Positions 28,088-37,464 of a stretch of 64,000 nt of DNA are shown here, piece by piece. Made by a program: the position numbers and the translations under genes. The first letter of the stretch is position 1. The number at the start of each line of letters is the position of its first letter. The stretch is from Glaciihabitans tibetensis. Its GTDB lineage: Bacteria > Actinomycetota > Actinomycetes > Actinomycetales > Microbacteriaceae. Under the pieces are notes generated by a model. The model saw nothing but the letters and a program-made list of their open reading frames with translations, was not told the origin of the DNA and searched no databases. The stretch is from positions 171,159 to 235,158 of the forward strand of contig NZ_PVTL01000007.1 in assembly GCF_003003265.1 (NCBI RefSeq). Direction: 5' to 3'.

Positions 28088-28741
28088 CTAGTCAGGCGCG
28101 ATGCATTCGCCGGGGATGGTTCTGAAGCCGAAGTAGAGCGAGGATCGCGTGAGCACCGATCCGCTCGCCGACCCGCTGTACGAGATGGTCGCCCCGACCA
28201 GCGTGGAAGTAGGGCCACTGACCTCCCTCCCGACCTCGAACGCGAGCGTGGCGGTGTCGTCGGCGGGGATTGTCGCTCCCAGCGCGGGAGTGCGTGCCGA
28301 CCACGCCGGTGAAAGCGACGGAGCGGTCCGCCCGAAGTACGTGATCCCCGCGTCATTCCCTGCCGCTTCCCCTGTCGCATCATCCCCGGCATCCCCGGCA
28401 GCTTCCCGTTGAACACCGTCGCCAGCCGGGAGCACCCAGCTGGCGACCAAGCGTGAGCCCGTCATCGAATGGAGGGATGTCCCGGACAGCACAATCGGGT
28501 CGGGTCCGGCGTTCTCGATCGGCACCGTGATGACGCCGGGGGAGTTGTCCGTGGCAGGGAGGCAGTCCACGAGTCCGTCACCACGCGCGACCAGCGGGCT
28601 GCGTTCTGCGGGAGCGCAGCCCGTGAGAGCGAGCGTGACGGCGAGCGTGAGAGAGAGCACGAGCACGAGCAAGAGCACGGAGATGAGCGTGGGGACACGC
28701 GTGACTGCGGCGACCACGAGAAAACTGCGGGCACGAGTCAT
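28088..28741 (-). CDS. predicted lipoprotein, unknown function
   Basis: 217 residues. An unusually long hydrophobic leader (residues 17-40) ends with lipobox LTGC, Cys42 being the lipid site. The mature part is beta-rich (VPIENAGPDPIVLSGTSLHS; LAFEVGREVSGPTSTLVGATISYS) and could be an immunoglobulin-like or COG1470-like fold, but I do not recognise it. One cysteine (near 60) and a C-terminal CIAPD may pair. TAGGCT exactly six bases before the ATG indicates a leaderless transcript. The gene is divergent from metG across a small repeat array. Confidence 0.8.
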   Translation of the reverse strand: MTRARSFLVVAAVTRVPTLISVLLLVLVLSLTLAVTLALTGCAPAERSPLVARGDGLVDCLPATDNSPGVITVPIENAGPDPIVLSGTSLHSMTGSRLVASWVLPAGDGVQREAAGDAGDDATGEAAGNDAGITYFGRTAPSLSPAWSARTPALGATIPADDTATLAFEVGREVSGPTSTLVGATISYSGSASGSVLTRSSLYFGFRTIPGECIAPD

Positions 28742-28747
28742 CCGCTC

Positions 28748-28753
28748 AGCCTA
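28748..28753 (-). promoter_or_regulatory. leaderless -10 element of the lipoprotein gene
   Basis: TAGGCT, six bases (GAGCGG), then ATG on the minus strand. Confidence 0.55.
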
Positions 28754-28761
28754 AGCACGAA

Positions 28762-28845
28762 ACCGGCACAGGTAACCGGCAGCCCTGACCGGCACAGGTA
28801 ACCGGCAGGCCTAACCGGCACACGTAACCGGCACACGTACCGGGA
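28762..28845. repeat. short imperfect repeat array upstream of metG
   Basis: ACCGGCACAGGTA or ACCGGCACACGTA occurs four times with ACCGGCAG variants between, at 13- to 27-base spacing. It fills the divergent region between the lipoprotein and metG promoters. Confidence 0.8.
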
Positions 28846-28881
28846 GGCGTAACCCGGACGACCGGGGGTACAGCCAACCTT

Positions 28882-28887
28882 TAGGAT
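28882..28887 (+). promoter_or_regulatory. leaderless -10 element of metG
   Basis: TAGGAT, six bases (GGACGA), then ATG at 28894. Confidence 0.6.
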
Positions 28888-28893
28888 GGACGA

Positions 28894-30483
28894 ATGGCCG
28901 CCGGTGATTCCTTTTACATTGCGACGCCCATCTTCTATGTCAACGACGTGCCGCACATCGGGCACGCGTACACCGAAGTTGCGGCTGACGTTCTCGCTCG
29001 CTGGCACCGTCAGAGCGGTGATGACACCTGGCTGCTGACCGGCACGGACGAGCACGGGCAGAAGATCCTGCGCACCGCGGTCGCGAACGACACCACGCCC
29101 AAGGCCTGGGCCGACAAGCTCGTGAACGACGCCTGGCTGCCCCTGCTGCAGACGATCAACATCCGCAACGACGACTTCATCCGCACCACCGACGAGCGCC
29201 ACGAGAAGGCCGTCACGATCTTCCTGCAGAAGCTCTACGACGACGGGTACATTTACTCGGGCGACTACGAGGGTTACTACTGCGTCGGCTGCGAGGAATA
29301 CAAGCAGCTCGACGACCTGCTCGAGAACGAGCACGGCGACTTCGCCGGCCAGCTGGTCTGCAAGATTCACGGTCGCCCGGTGGAGATCCTGAAGGAGACC
29401 AACTACTTTTTCCGGATGAGCGACTTCCAGCAGCGGCTGCTCGACCTCTACGAGACGAACCCCACCTTCATCCAGCCGGAGAGCGTGCGCAACGAGATCA
29501 TCTCGTTTGTGAAGGGCGGCCTGAGCGACCTTTCGATCTCGCGCTCCAGCTTCGACTGGGGAATCCAGATTCCCTGGGACTCCAGCCACGTGCTCTACGT
29601 CTGGTTCGACGCGCTGCTGAACTACATCACCGCGATCGGCTACGGCACCGACGACGAGAACTTCAACCGGCGCTGGCCCGCCACGCAGCTGGTGGGCAAG
29701 GACATCGCCCGATTCCACGCGGTGATCTGGCCCGCGATGCTGATGGCCGCTGGGCTGCAGCCACCCAAGCAGGTGTTCGGCCACGGCTGGCTGCTCGTCG
29801 GCGGCGAGAAGATGTCGAAGTCGAAGCTGACCGGAATCGCCCCGCAGCAGATCACCGACACCTTCGGTATCGACGCGTTCCGCTACTACTTCATGCGCGC
29901 CATCAGCTTCGGGCAGGACGGCTCGTTCAGCTGGGAAGACCTCAGCGCCCGCTACCAGGCCGAGCTCGCCAACGGTTTCGGCAACCTCGCCTCCCGCACC
30001 ATCGCGATGGTCAACAAGTACTTCGATGGCGTTGTGCCGGCCCCGGCTGAGGCCTCCGAGGCTGACCTGGTTGTGCAGAAGACCGTCGCGGACGCTGCGA
30101 TGAATGCGGATGCCGCTATCCAGCGCCTCGCCATCCACGAGTCCCTCGCCGCGATCTGGACCATCGTCGAAGAACTCAACGGCTACATCACGCTCCAGGA
30201 GCCGTGGGTACTCGCCAAGTCGGACGAGACCCGCGAGCGCCTCGGAACCGTGCTGTACACGGCGATGGAGGGGCTGCGTGCGCTGGCGGTGCTGCTGTCT
30301 CCCGTTCTTCCCGATTCCACCACCAAGCTCTGGGACGCCCTCGGCGCCCCGGCCGGGCTCGGCGGTCTGGCGGACCAGACGGTGACCGACGCAGGCACCT
30401 GGGGACAGCTTCCCGCGGGCAGCACAGTAGGCAAACTTGAGGCTCTATTTCCGAGAATCGAAACCGACGCCGCCGCAGGGTGA
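28894..30483 (+). CDS. metG: methionyl-tRNA synthetase
   Basis: 529 residues. Class I signatures are HIGH (21-24) and KMSKS (306-310). The connective peptide carries one metal-knot pair, Cys130/Cys133 (CVGC) with Cys156/His159 (CKIH), as in short actinobacterial MetRS; the C-terminal tRNA-binding domain of E. coli MetG is absent. It charges tRNA-Met with methionine in the cytosol. It leads the metG-tatD-rsmA operon; tatD starts 34 bases after its stop. Confidence 0.97.
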   Translation: MAAGDSFYIATPIFYVNDVPHIGHAYTEVAADVLARWHRQSGDDTWLLTGTDEHGQKILRTAVANDTTPKAWADKLVNDAWLPLLQTINIRNDDFIRTTDERHEKAVTIFLQKLYDDGYIYSGDYEGYYCVGCEEYKQLDDLLENEHGDFAGQLVCKIHGRPVEILKETNYFFRMSDFQQRLLDLYETNPTFIQPESVRNEIISFVKGGLSDLSISRSSFDWGIQIPWDSSHVLYVWFDALLNYITAIGYGTDDENFNRRWPATQLVGKDIARFHAVIWPAMLMAAGLQPPKQVFGHGWLLVGGEKMSKSKLTGIAPQQITDTFGIDAFRYYFMRAISFGQDGSFSWEDLSARYQAELANGFGNLASRTIAMVNKYFDGVVPAPAEASEADLVVQKTVADAAMNADAAIQRLAIHESLAAIWTIVEELNGYITLQEPWVLAKSDETRERLGTVLYTAMEGLRALAVLLSPVLPDSTTKLWDALGAPAGLGGLADQTVTDAGTWGQLPAGSTVGKLEALFPRIETDAAAG

Positions 30484-30517
30484 GTGTCGCCAACCCAACC
30501 CAGCTCTGGAGGGCGAG

Positions 30518-31501
30518 ATGACCGAACCGGCTTCCCACGTTCGTTCCCGTGACACGTCTCCCGCAGACGGTCAGACCCGCAACCTCGAGTATCCGCCCCT
30601 GCCCGAGGCGCTGGTGGTCGGCATCTACGACAACCACACCCACCTCGAGATCAGCGACGGCGAGAACCCGCTCGACTATCGCGAGCAGCTCGATCGTGCG
30701 TCTGCGGTGGGCGTGCGCGGAGTGGTGCAGGTCGGCAACGATCTGGAGACCTCACGCTGGTCTGCCGAGATCGCCGCGCGCGAGCCGCGGGTGCTCGCCG
30801 CCGTCGCCATCCACCCCAACGAGGCTCCGCGCTACGCGGCCGAGGGAATGCTCGACGCTGCCCTCGCCGAAATCGACGAGCTCGCCACCCGGCCGCGCGT
30901 GCGAGCCATCGGGGAGACGGGGCTTGACTTTTTTCGCACCGGCGAAGATGGGCGTGCGGCCCAACACCAATCGTTCGAAGCGCACATCGAAATCGCGAAG
31001 CGCCACGGCCTCGCTCTGCAGATTCATGACCGTGATGCGCACGCCGAGGTCGTGGAGACGCTGCTGCGGGTGGGCGCGCCCGAGCGCACGGTGTTCCACT
31101 GCTTCAGCGGTGACGCCGCGCTCGCGCGGATCTGCGCGGACAACGGCTGGTACCTCTCGTTTGCCGGCACCTTCACCTTCAAAAATGCGCAGAACCTCCG
31201 GGACGCCCTCGAGGTGGTGCCGCGTCGTCTGGTGCTGGTCGAAACGGATGCCCCGTTCCTCACTCCCATGCCGTTCCGAGGTCGTCCGAACTCGCCCTAC
31301 CTGATTCCCCACACGCTGCGGGCGATGGCGGCACACCTCGGCACCGACGTCTCGATGCTGGCCGCCCTGATCAGCTCGAACACCGAGGAAGTGTACGGGC
31401 GCTGGGATGCCGAATCCGTAACCGAGCCGCCGGCGCCGGTCATGGATACCTACTCTGACCAGCACAATACTCAATCTGTAATCCCGAGGGGCAACCTGTG
31501 A
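30518..31501 (+). CDS. TatD-family metal-dependent hydrolase
   Basis: 327 residues from the ATG at 30518, which has GGAGG six bases upstream; an ATG at 30437 would overlap metG and add atypical sequence. DNHTHLE gives the first metal ligands (His40, His42), followed by IGETGLDFFR, QIHDRDAH, FHCFSGD and ETDAPFLTP, all TatD motifs. Expected to be a cytosolic 3'-5' DNase/RNase. The N-terminal 35 residues are an extension found in actinobacterial members. The stop overlaps the GTG of rsmA (GTGA). Confidence 0.95.
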   Translation: MTEPASHVRSRDTSPADGQTRNLEYPPLPEALVVGIYDNHTHLEISDGENPLDYREQLDRASAVGVRGVVQVGNDLETSRWSAEIAAREPRVLAAVAIHPNEAPRYAAEGMLDAALAEIDELATRPRVRAIGETGLDFFRTGEDGRAAQHQSFEAHIEIAKRHGLALQIHDRDAHAEVVETLLRVGAPERTVFHCFSGDAALARICADNGWYLSFAGTFTFKNAQNLRDALEVVPRRLVLVETDAPFLTPMPFRGRPNSPYLIPHTLRAMAAHLGTDVSMLAALISSNTEEVYGRWDAESVTEPPAPVMDTYSDQHNTQSVIPRGNL

Positions 31502-32328
31502 CCCTTCTTGGGCCCGCGGAGATCCGCGACCTCGCCGAGCTGCTCGGCATCCAGCCAACGAAGAAGCTGGGCCAGAACTTTGTCATCGACGCCAACACCG
31601 TTCGGCGCATCGTGCGCGTCGCCGGGGTCACCGCCGACACCGTGGTGGTGGAGGTCGGACCCGGCCTCGGATCGCTCACGCTGGGGCTGCTGGAGACCGG
31701 TGCGGAAGTGGTCGCCGTCGAGATCGACAAGCGCCTCGCCGCCCAACTTCCCACCACGGTGCAGCAGCTGCAGCCCGACGCCCGTCTGACGGTGATCACC
31801 CAGGATGCGATGGTCATCGACAGCCTCCCGCGGGATCCGACTGTGCTCGTGGCGAACTTGCCGTACAACGTTTCCGTGCCCGTTCTGCTGCACTTCCTGG
31901 AGACCTTCCCGGCGCTGCAGAGCGCGCTGGTGATGGTGCAGGCGGAGGTCGGCCAACGCCTCGCAGCGCCTCCCGGATCGAAGGTCTACGGTGCTCCCAG
32001 CGCGAAGGCGGCGTGGTACGGGGAGTGGAAAACCTCCGGAACCGTCAGTCGTCAGGTATTCTGGCCTGTACCGAACGTAGATTCCATCCTCGTTGGGTTC
32101 GAACGGCGCGAGCTGCCTGGCACCGAAATTGAGCGTTTAGCCACATTTACGCTCATTGACGCGGCCTTTCAGCAGCGGCGGAAGATGCTGCGGCAGGCAT
32201 TGTCGGTGGTCCTCGGGGACTCCGCGACGGCATCCGCTCGCATTGAAGCCGCCGGTCTCGCACCGACGTCCCGCGGCGAGGAATTGACGGTGCGCGACTT
32301 TTTGGCCATTGCTCGCACCGACGGTTGA
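31498..32328 (+). CDS. rsmA: 16S rRNA (adenine-1518-N6/adenine-1519-N6)-dimethyltransferase
   Basis: 276 residues, GTG start overlapping the tatD stop, with GAGGGG upstream. KLGQNFVID is the family N-terminal motif, VEVGPGLGSLT (about 52-62) binds SAM, and NLPY (120-123) is the catalytic motif IV. It dimethylates two adjacent adenines near the 3' end of 16S rRNA. In many actinobacteria ispE follows directly; here five kilobases with carD and glycosyltransferase genes come between. Confidence 0.96.
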   Translation: MTLLGPAEIRDLAELLGIQPTKKLGQNFVIDANTVRRIVRVAGVTADTVVVEVGPGLGSLTLGLLETGAEVVAVEIDKRLAAQLPTTVQQLQPDARLTVITQDAMVIDSLPRDPTVLVANLPYNVSVPVLLHFLETFPALQSALVMVQAEVGQRLAAPPGSKVYGAPSAKAAWYGEWKTSGTVSRQVFWPVPNVDSILVGFERRELPGTEIERLATFTLIDAAFQQRRKMLRQALSVVLGDSATASARIEAAGLAPTSRGEELTVRDFLAIARTDG

Positions 32329-32361
32329 GTGCCTCCAGGCCTCGTCTAAGAGCAGCATATA

Positions 32362-32367
32362 TAAAAT
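32362..32367 (+). promoter_or_regulatory. -10 element of carD
   Basis: TAAAAT within TATATAAAAT, an AT-rich stretch standing out from its surroundings. The predicted transcript would have a leader of about 15 bases containing AAAGG (32375-32379), nine bases before the ATG. Confidence 0.55.
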
Positions 32368-32388
32368 AAGGATCAAAGGCAGAATCAG

Positions 32389-32883
32389 ATGATTTTCGAA
32401 GTTGGCGAGACAGTCGTCTACCCCCACCACGGTGCTGCAACGATCACCGCCGTCACGACCCGCACGATCAAGGGTGTCGAGAAGAGGTACATCACCCTGA
32501 ACGTGCACCAGAGTGACCTCGCAATCGAACTCCCGATCGACAACGCCGAACTCGTTGGCGTTCGCGACGTCATCGACCAGGCCGGCGTCGAGGCTGTCTT
32601 CGCGGTCCTGCGCAGCGACGTCGAAGAGGAGGCGGCCAACTGGTCGCGTCGCTTCAAGGCGAACTCCGAGAAGATGGGAAGCGGCGACGTTTACCGCATC
32701 AGCGAGGTCGTCCGCGACCTGTGGCGTCGCGACCACGTCTCGGGCGTTTCCATGGGTGAGAAGAACATGCTCGCCAAGGCTCGCCAGATCCTCGTCTCCG
32801 AACTCGCGCTCGCACAGAAGTCGACCGGCGAAGAGGCCACCGAGGTACTCGACGGCGTTCTCGCCACCATCGTCGCGGCGTAA
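32389..32883 (+). CDS. carD: CarD-family RNA-polymerase-binding transcription factor
   Basis: 164 residues, the size of mycobacterial CarD (162). The N-terminal RNAP-interaction Tudor-like domain reads [19 protein letters not shown]. The C-terminal helical DNA-binding domain has [18 protein letters not shown] and [28 protein letters not shown], including the tryptophan that wedges into the promoter bubble. CarD stabilises the open complex at many promoters, notably those of rRNA. It has its own promoter and terminator. In many actinobacteria carD sits with ispD/ispF; here it lies between rsmA and ispE. Confidence 0.96.
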   Translation: MIFEVGETVVYPHHGAATITAVTTRTIKGVEKRYITLNVHQSDLAIELPIDNAELVGVRDVIDQAGVEAVFAVLRSDVEEEAANWSRRFKANSEKMGSGDVYRISEVVRDLWRRDHVSGVSMGEKNMLAKARQILVSELALAQKSTGEEATEVLDGVLATIVAA

Positions 32884-32933
32884 GGCACACCACAATCGGG
32901 TGTAGCGAGGCGTAACCCCTCAGCTCACCTCGT

Positions 32934-32971
32934 CGAAAAGGCTCGCTCCCCCGGGGACGCGGGCCTTTTCG
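32934..32971 (+). terminator. rho-independent terminator of carD
   Basis: CGAAAAGGC and GCCTTTTCG pair across a GC-rich loop that can itself pair, followed by a few T-containing bases. It lies 50 bases after the carD stop. Confidence 0.75.
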
Positions 32972-33081
32972 CTGTGCGCTCAGCCTCCGTTCATCTTTCG
33001 GGGCCAGAGTGAGCTGGTTTGGCAGTAGCACCGGCACCACCTCCGTTCACGGGGAATCCCTTTTCACGAAAGTTGCAACTC

Positions 33082-35280
33082 ATGGGCATTCAAACTTCAT
33101 TGGACGAGCTCCGCGCGACCGAACACATCGTGGAGGCCATGCGGGCCGCCGACGAACTGGCCTTTGTCGCCAGCCGTGATGCCGGAGCCCGCACCGTGCG
33201 CGTGTTGGCCGGGGCCCTCAGTGGTCCAGACCAGATCACCGCGATCGCGGCCGTGCACGCCCTCGCCCAGGTCTTCGACGAAGAGGCCGACGCCGTCTTG
33301 TCTGCACTTCTCTCCAGCAATCGTGCCTACCTGCGCGAACACGCGGCTTGGGCGTTCGGGGCGCGCCTGCCCCGGTTCGACACGATCGGCCGGCTGGTCG
33401 GCTCGGTCATTGCCGGTTCGTTCAGCGGGATGCTGGCCCAGCGCACCCTCGGGCAATGGGCAACCTCCGCCCCCGACCACGTCGCGGTGGGGCTCGAGAC
33501 CGCCCTCCTCGGCGTGCGCGAAACGGATTCCCGCTACCGGCTCACCGAGACGCTGTCGCTGGTGCCCGGTTCGATCGCGACGACGGTGCTCAGCCGGATC
33601 GCGGCGGACGCGCTCGAACCCGAGCGCGTTCGTGCTGCGGCGGTCGCCGGGTTGGGGGAGCGCACCGGCATCCGCTCGGTCCTCGAACTCGTTCGTGAAC
33701 TCGCCACCGTCGAGGGATATCTGGGGGATGTCGCGCGCCTCGCCCTCGTGGACCTCACCACCGAAGCGACCCCCCGTGCCCCCTGGCAGACCGGGCTGAC
33801 CGTCGCGCAGCTGTTCCTGCACGCGGACATCGACCCGGAACTCACCCGCGCGGGCAGTGGGGACAACGGCGGCATCGCCACCCTGCTCGTTCGCCTCGGC
33901 GATGCGCTCACCGCGGAGGCGCCGGCTCACCCCGACGACCCGACCGCGGCATTCCCGGTGCAGCGGGTGCTCACCCTGTCCCGGGGAAGCGCCGAGGGGG
34001 CACTCGACAGCCTGTCGCAGGTCGGGTCCACCGTGCAGGGGCACTCGTACGCGGCGGTGCCGCTGCTGAGCGATCCCGTGCCGTCGCCGGATGCGTGGCC
34101 GCTGCGGGTGGCTGCGGAACGCGGCATCCGTCGGATCCTGCGCGCGGCCGGAACGGTGGACGTGCTGCACCTGAGGATGGCGGATGTCGGCAGCCTCGCC
34201 GCGTCAAACGTGGCGCGGGAGCTCGGGATCCCGGTGGTCTTCACGGTCGCGCCCGACCCCCACGCGGTCATCAACTCGCTGGAGCTCTCTGGCGCGCTGA
34301 CCCGCGAGAACTTCGGGGACATCGACGCCCGCGAGCACTACTGGTTCCGCGCGCGGCTGGTGCAACGCCTCGCCGGAGACGCCGCGCACACGGTGCTGTT
34401 CCCCCGTCCCGCCCTGCAGCGGGACATGAAAGAGCTGGTCGGCATCGACATCACCTCCCACCCGGAGCGGCACTCGATCGTGCCTGAGGGGATCGACCTT
34501 GCCGTCGTCGACCTCGCGGTGGCGGAGACCGTGGCCACCGTGGCCGGGGCGGAGCCGACCGAGCCGCTGCGACAGCTGCAGGGCCTGCTTGCCGAGCTTC
34601 CACCCGAGCGCCGTGGGTTGCCGCTGCTGCTTAGTGTGGGGCGCATGCACCGCGTCAAGGGAATGGCCGCCATCGTCGAGGCCTGGGCGACGAGCCCGCT
34701 GCGGCACCGCGCGAACCTGCTCATTGTCGGAGGCAACCTCTCCTCGCCGTCCGCGGACGAGCGGGAACAGCTGGACCGTATCGAGGCGCTCGTTCCCGCG
34801 ACGCAGCAGCACAACGCCGGTTTGTTGCTGGCGGGCCACCAGCCCAACGACACCGTTGCCCGCTGGGTCGCGGCGACCCGGTTCGGCATTGCGGGATTCG
34901 CCGGGCCCGGCGGAGTGTACGTCTGCGGCAGCGTGAAAGAGGAGTTTGGTATCGCCCTGCTCGAGGCCATGGCGGCGGGCCTGATGGTCGTCGCACCCGA
35001 GGGCGGCGGACCCGCCACCTATGTTCGCGAGGGCGGCACGGGCTACCTCGTGCGCACGAGCGACGTGGGTCTTCTCGCGACCGCCATCGGGGCAGCGCTT
35101 GACGCGGTCGCCACCGAGACCGGACCGGAACGGGCCGATGAGGCGCGCGCGACGGTCGCCGACCACTTCACGATCGAGGCCATGGCGTTTGCCCTCAGCT
35201 CGGTGTACGCCGGGGTGGGAGCGGCCGAAAGCGAGCTCGCCCGCCTCGAGCGCGACAACTGGACGGTGACGGCGCGATGA
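33082..35280 (+). CDS. HEAT-repeat/GT4 glycosyltransferase fusion
   Basis: 732 residues from ATG 33082; a TTG at 33019 is an alternative and neither has a strong Shine-Dalgarno site. Residues 1-250 form alpha-helical pairs resembling HEAT/ARM repeats (QITAIAAVHALAQVFDEEAD; AYLREHAAWAFGARL; ERVRAAAVAGLGER). From about 290 a GT-B glycosyltransferase follows: LHLRMADVGSLAASNVAREL, LLLSVGRMHRVKGMAAIVEA, and the GT4 EX7E motif in EEFGIALLEAM near residue 620 with GGPATYVREGGTGYLV, reminiscent of sucrose-phosphate-synthase-like enzymes. No membrane segment is seen, so it is cytosolic. Its stop overlaps the next glycosyltransferase start (ATGA). Donor and acceptor are unknown. Confidence 0.85.
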   Translation: MGIQTSLDELRATEHIVEAMRAADELAFVASRDAGARTVRVLAGALSGPDQITAIAAVHALAQVFDEEADAVLSALLSSNRAYLREHAAWAFGARLPRFDTIGRLVGSVIAGSFSGMLAQRTLGQWATSAPDHVAVGLETALLGVRETDSRYRLTETLSLVPGSIATTVLSRIAADALEPERVRAAAVAGLGERTGIRSVLELVRELATVEGYLGDVARLALVDLTTEATPRAPWQTGLTVAQLFLHADIDPELTRAGSGDNGGIATLLVRLGDALTAEAPAHPDDPTAAFPVQRVLTLSRGSAEGALDSLSQVGSTVQGHSYAAVPLLSDPVPSPDAWPLRVAAERGIRRILRAAGTVDVLHLRMADVGSLAASNVARELGIPVVFTVAPDPHAVINSLELSGALTRENFGDIDAREHYWFRARLVQRLAGDAAHTVLFPRPALQRDMKELVGIDITSHPERHSIVPEGIDLAVVDLAVAETVATVAGAEPTEPLRQLQGLLAELPPERRGLPLLLSVGRMHRVKGMAAIVEAWATSPLRHRANLLIVGGNLSSPSADEREQLDRIEALVPATQQHNAGLLLAGHQPNDTVARWVAATRFGIAGFAGPGGVYVCGSVKEEFGIALLEAMAAGLMVVAPEGGGPATYVREGGTGYLVRTSDVGLLATAIGAALDAVATETGPERADEARATVADHFTIEAMAFALSSVYAGVGAAESELARLERDNWTVTAR

Positions 35281-36599
35281 CCCTGCTCATCATCAGTCCC
35301 GATTACGCATCGCACCTGCTGCCGCTGGCGACCCTCGGCACGGCGTGGAAGGAGGCGGGCCACCGCGTGGCCGTCGCCACCGGCCCCGCCACCGCATCGA
35401 TCGTCGATGATTTCGGTTTCGAGCGCATCCACCTTCAGCTCGGACGCGGCTCGAATCCCGGCGTGATCCGGGCGGAGGACCAGCCCACCGGCGAGGACGA
35501 TGCACTGCGCGGTTTCTTCGAGGCGACGCGCCACGGGCTCGTGGCGACACTGGCGTTCCAGGCATCCGCTCGCAAAAATGACCTGATGTGGGAGCCGGTG
35601 GCCACGGCCCGCGCGGTGCAGGCCGTCATCGACGAGGTGCAACCCGACCACATCATCGTGGACCACCTGGCGTTCAGCGCGCGTCTCGCGCTCAAGGCGC
35701 ACGGGGTCGCGTACACCGACGTGGTGCTCGGGCACCCGTCTGCGCTGCCCGTCGCCGGCGAGGTCTACGGTTACCCGCCGACCTGGCCCGCCCGGTTCAG
35801 CCCCGACCCGGTCGAGCTGGCCGAGCTGCGCGAGCTCTGCGACAGCGTCAGTGCCTCCTTCACCCTCGAGTGGAACACCGCACTGGCAGAACTCAATCCG
35901 GGGGCGGTGCCCAGCGCAAACGCCTTCGCCGAGCACGGTGACCTGCTGCTGCTGAACTACCCGCACGAACTGCACGAGCCCGCGCGCACCGAGCTGCTTC
36001 CCCCGCACGAGTTTCTCGGCTCGGCCGTGCGCAGCGAGCCGGCGGATGCCGAGGTGCAGCAGTGGCTGGACTCCAGCGACGCACCCTTTGTGTACGTCAG
36101 CTTCGGCAGTTTTCTGTCGGTACGCGCCGATGTGCTTGCCCGGGTGGCGACGGCGCTCGAGACCGTCGGCATCCGCGCCGCGATCGCGATCGGGTCGGCC
36201 GACCGCACGGAGCTCGGTGAGCTGCCGGAAAGCTGGCTGGTGCGCGAGTTCCTTCCGCAGGTCACCCTGTTGTCGCAGGCGGCCGCGGCCGTCACCCACG
36301 GCGGAAACAACAGCGTCACCGAGGCGATGACCCACGGGGTTCCGCTGCTGGTGCTGCCGTTCTCCACGGACCAGTTCGCCGGTGCGGCGGCGATCGAGCG
36401 TGTCGGTTTCGGCCTCTCGCTCGACCCGAACGCGGCGACCATCGACGCGATCCGGGCGGCGGTCGAGCAGATCCTGTCGCTACCCGACGACTCCGCGCGC
36501 GCGTTGGCTCAACTCGGCGAGTCGCTGCGGGCGACGCCTGGCCGCAGCCGAGCGTTTAGCGCGGTGTCGTCGTTTGCGCCGCGGGTGACGGCAGGGTAG
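35277..36599 (+). CDS. UGT-type (GT1/GT28-like) glycosyltransferase
   Basis: 440 residues. GT-B fold with N-terminal acceptor domain (SPDYASHLLPLATLGTAWKE; IIVDHLAFSARLAL) and a C-terminal donor domain ending with the nucleotide-binding signature VTHGGNNSVTEAMTHGVPLL and FSTDQFAGA. This resembles macrolide or lipid glycosyltransferases. Coupled by ATGA to the HEAT-GT4 fusion, so both probably modify one product in sequence, with the HEAT part as scaffold (inference). The last 44 bases overlap the convergent membrane-protein gene. Confidence 0.88.
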   Translation: MTLLIISPDYASHLLPLATLGTAWKEAGHRVAVATGPATASIVDDFGFERIHLQLGRGSNPGVIRAEDQPTGEDDALRGFFEATRHGLVATLAFQASARKNDLMWEPVATARAVQAVIDEVQPDHIIVDHLAFSARLALKAHGVAYTDVVLGHPSALPVAGEVYGYPPTWPARFSPDPVELAELRELCDSVSASFTLEWNTALAELNPGAVPSANAFAEHGDLLLLNYPHELHEPARTELLPPHEFLGSAVRSEPADAEVQQWLDSSDAPFVYVSFGSFLSVRADVLARVATALETVGIRAAIAIGSADRTELGELPESWLVREFLPQVTLLSQAAAAVTHGGNNSVTEAMTHGVPLLVLPFSTDQFAGAAAIERVGFGLSLDPNAATIDAIRAAVEQILSLPDDSARALAQLGESLRATPGRSRAFSAVSSFAPRVTAG

Positions 36600-37230
36600 C
36601 GGAGCGTAACTCAAGCGAGAGCCTGAACGAGTGCTCGTAGCCCGCGGCGGTGGCCGCGAGGGCGAGTGCGACCACGTACGCGGTCGCGGGGCCGGCGAAT
36701 GCCGGGGAAATGGGCCCCTGGGTGAGCGCGACGATCGTGACGACGACGAGAGTCGACTGGGCAAGGCCAACGATGACAAACGTTCGTGGCCACCGCGAGC
36801 TGACCAAAGCGACCGCGATCATGAGTGCGAACGCCGCCGCCGACGCCATGAGTTCTCCCGTGTCGCCGAGCGGAACGTCATCTCTGATCGTGATCAGAAG
36901 CAGGAAGGCGATGACGAGCCCGGGGAGAAGGGAGATCCACCGCCAGAACCGCGCCGCTTTGCGACACAGGACTTCATCCCATTCCGTCATCAGGGCCACA
37001 AAGATCGCGGCCGTGACGATCGAGATCACCTGGAACGCTGCGGTACCGAAAACAAAAAGCTCGGCTCCGTTGGGCATCAGCTGCCTGTCCGGCTCCGCAA
37101 ACCAGAACAGGAACGGAACCCAGAGCGCCATAAAGACGATCGCGATGACCGCGATGCGGATGATCTGAATCCGCGGGCGGACCCACCAGGGCGCAAAGGG
37201 GTGCGAAATAGTCACCTGACAGAATCTCAT
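36556..37230 (-). CDS. six-segment membrane protein, unknown function
   Basis: 224 residues with about six hydrophobic segments (first IIRIAVIAIVFMALWVPFLFWF). No family is recognised. A conserved-looking DE pair (EWDEVLCRK) and basic loops fit a cytoplasmic side. The start ATG at 37230 lacks a Shine-Dalgarno site, and GTG codons ten to twenty residues in are alternatives. The 3' end overlaps the glycosyltransferase gene by 44 bases, so transcription of one may interfere with the other. Could be part of the glycosyltransferase locus, but it has its own promoter direction. Confidence 0.7.
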   Translation of the reverse strand: MRFCQVTISHPFAPWWVRPRIQIIRIAVIAIVFMALWVPFLFWFAEPDRQLMPNGAELFVFGTAAFQVISIVTAAIFVALMTEWDEVLCRKAARFWRWISLLPGLVIAFLLLITIRDDVPLGDTGELMASAAAFALMIAVALVSSRWPRTFVIVGLAQSTLVVVTIVALTQGPISPAFAGPATAYVVALALAATAAGYEHSFRLSLELRSATLPSPAAQTTTPR

Positions 37231-37300
37231 GGAATGGGTCGGTGTAGTCGACTCTCGGCATGAACCCGTGATGCACCTCGGGTGAACGCCCGGAAAAGGG

Positions 37301-37314
37301 GCGGACGCGTCCGC
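37301..37314. promoter_or_regulatory. 14-bp perfect palindrome GCGGACGCGTCCGC
   Basis: It lies in the divergent region between the membrane protein and ispE. The core GGACGCGTCC resembles half of the TetR operators at 8.5 kb but the half-site spacing differs. Confidence 0.35.
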
Positions 37315-37464
37315 GACCTCGACAGGGTGCGAAACGTGAAATACGGTCGAGGCATGGGTGTTTCACTGAACGGCGCGGCGACGAGTGAGGCCACGACGTC
37401 GAACGCGGCCCGAAATCATCCGGACGAACGGTTCGCTCTGGCAAAGTTGCCCGACTGGCTCGGC

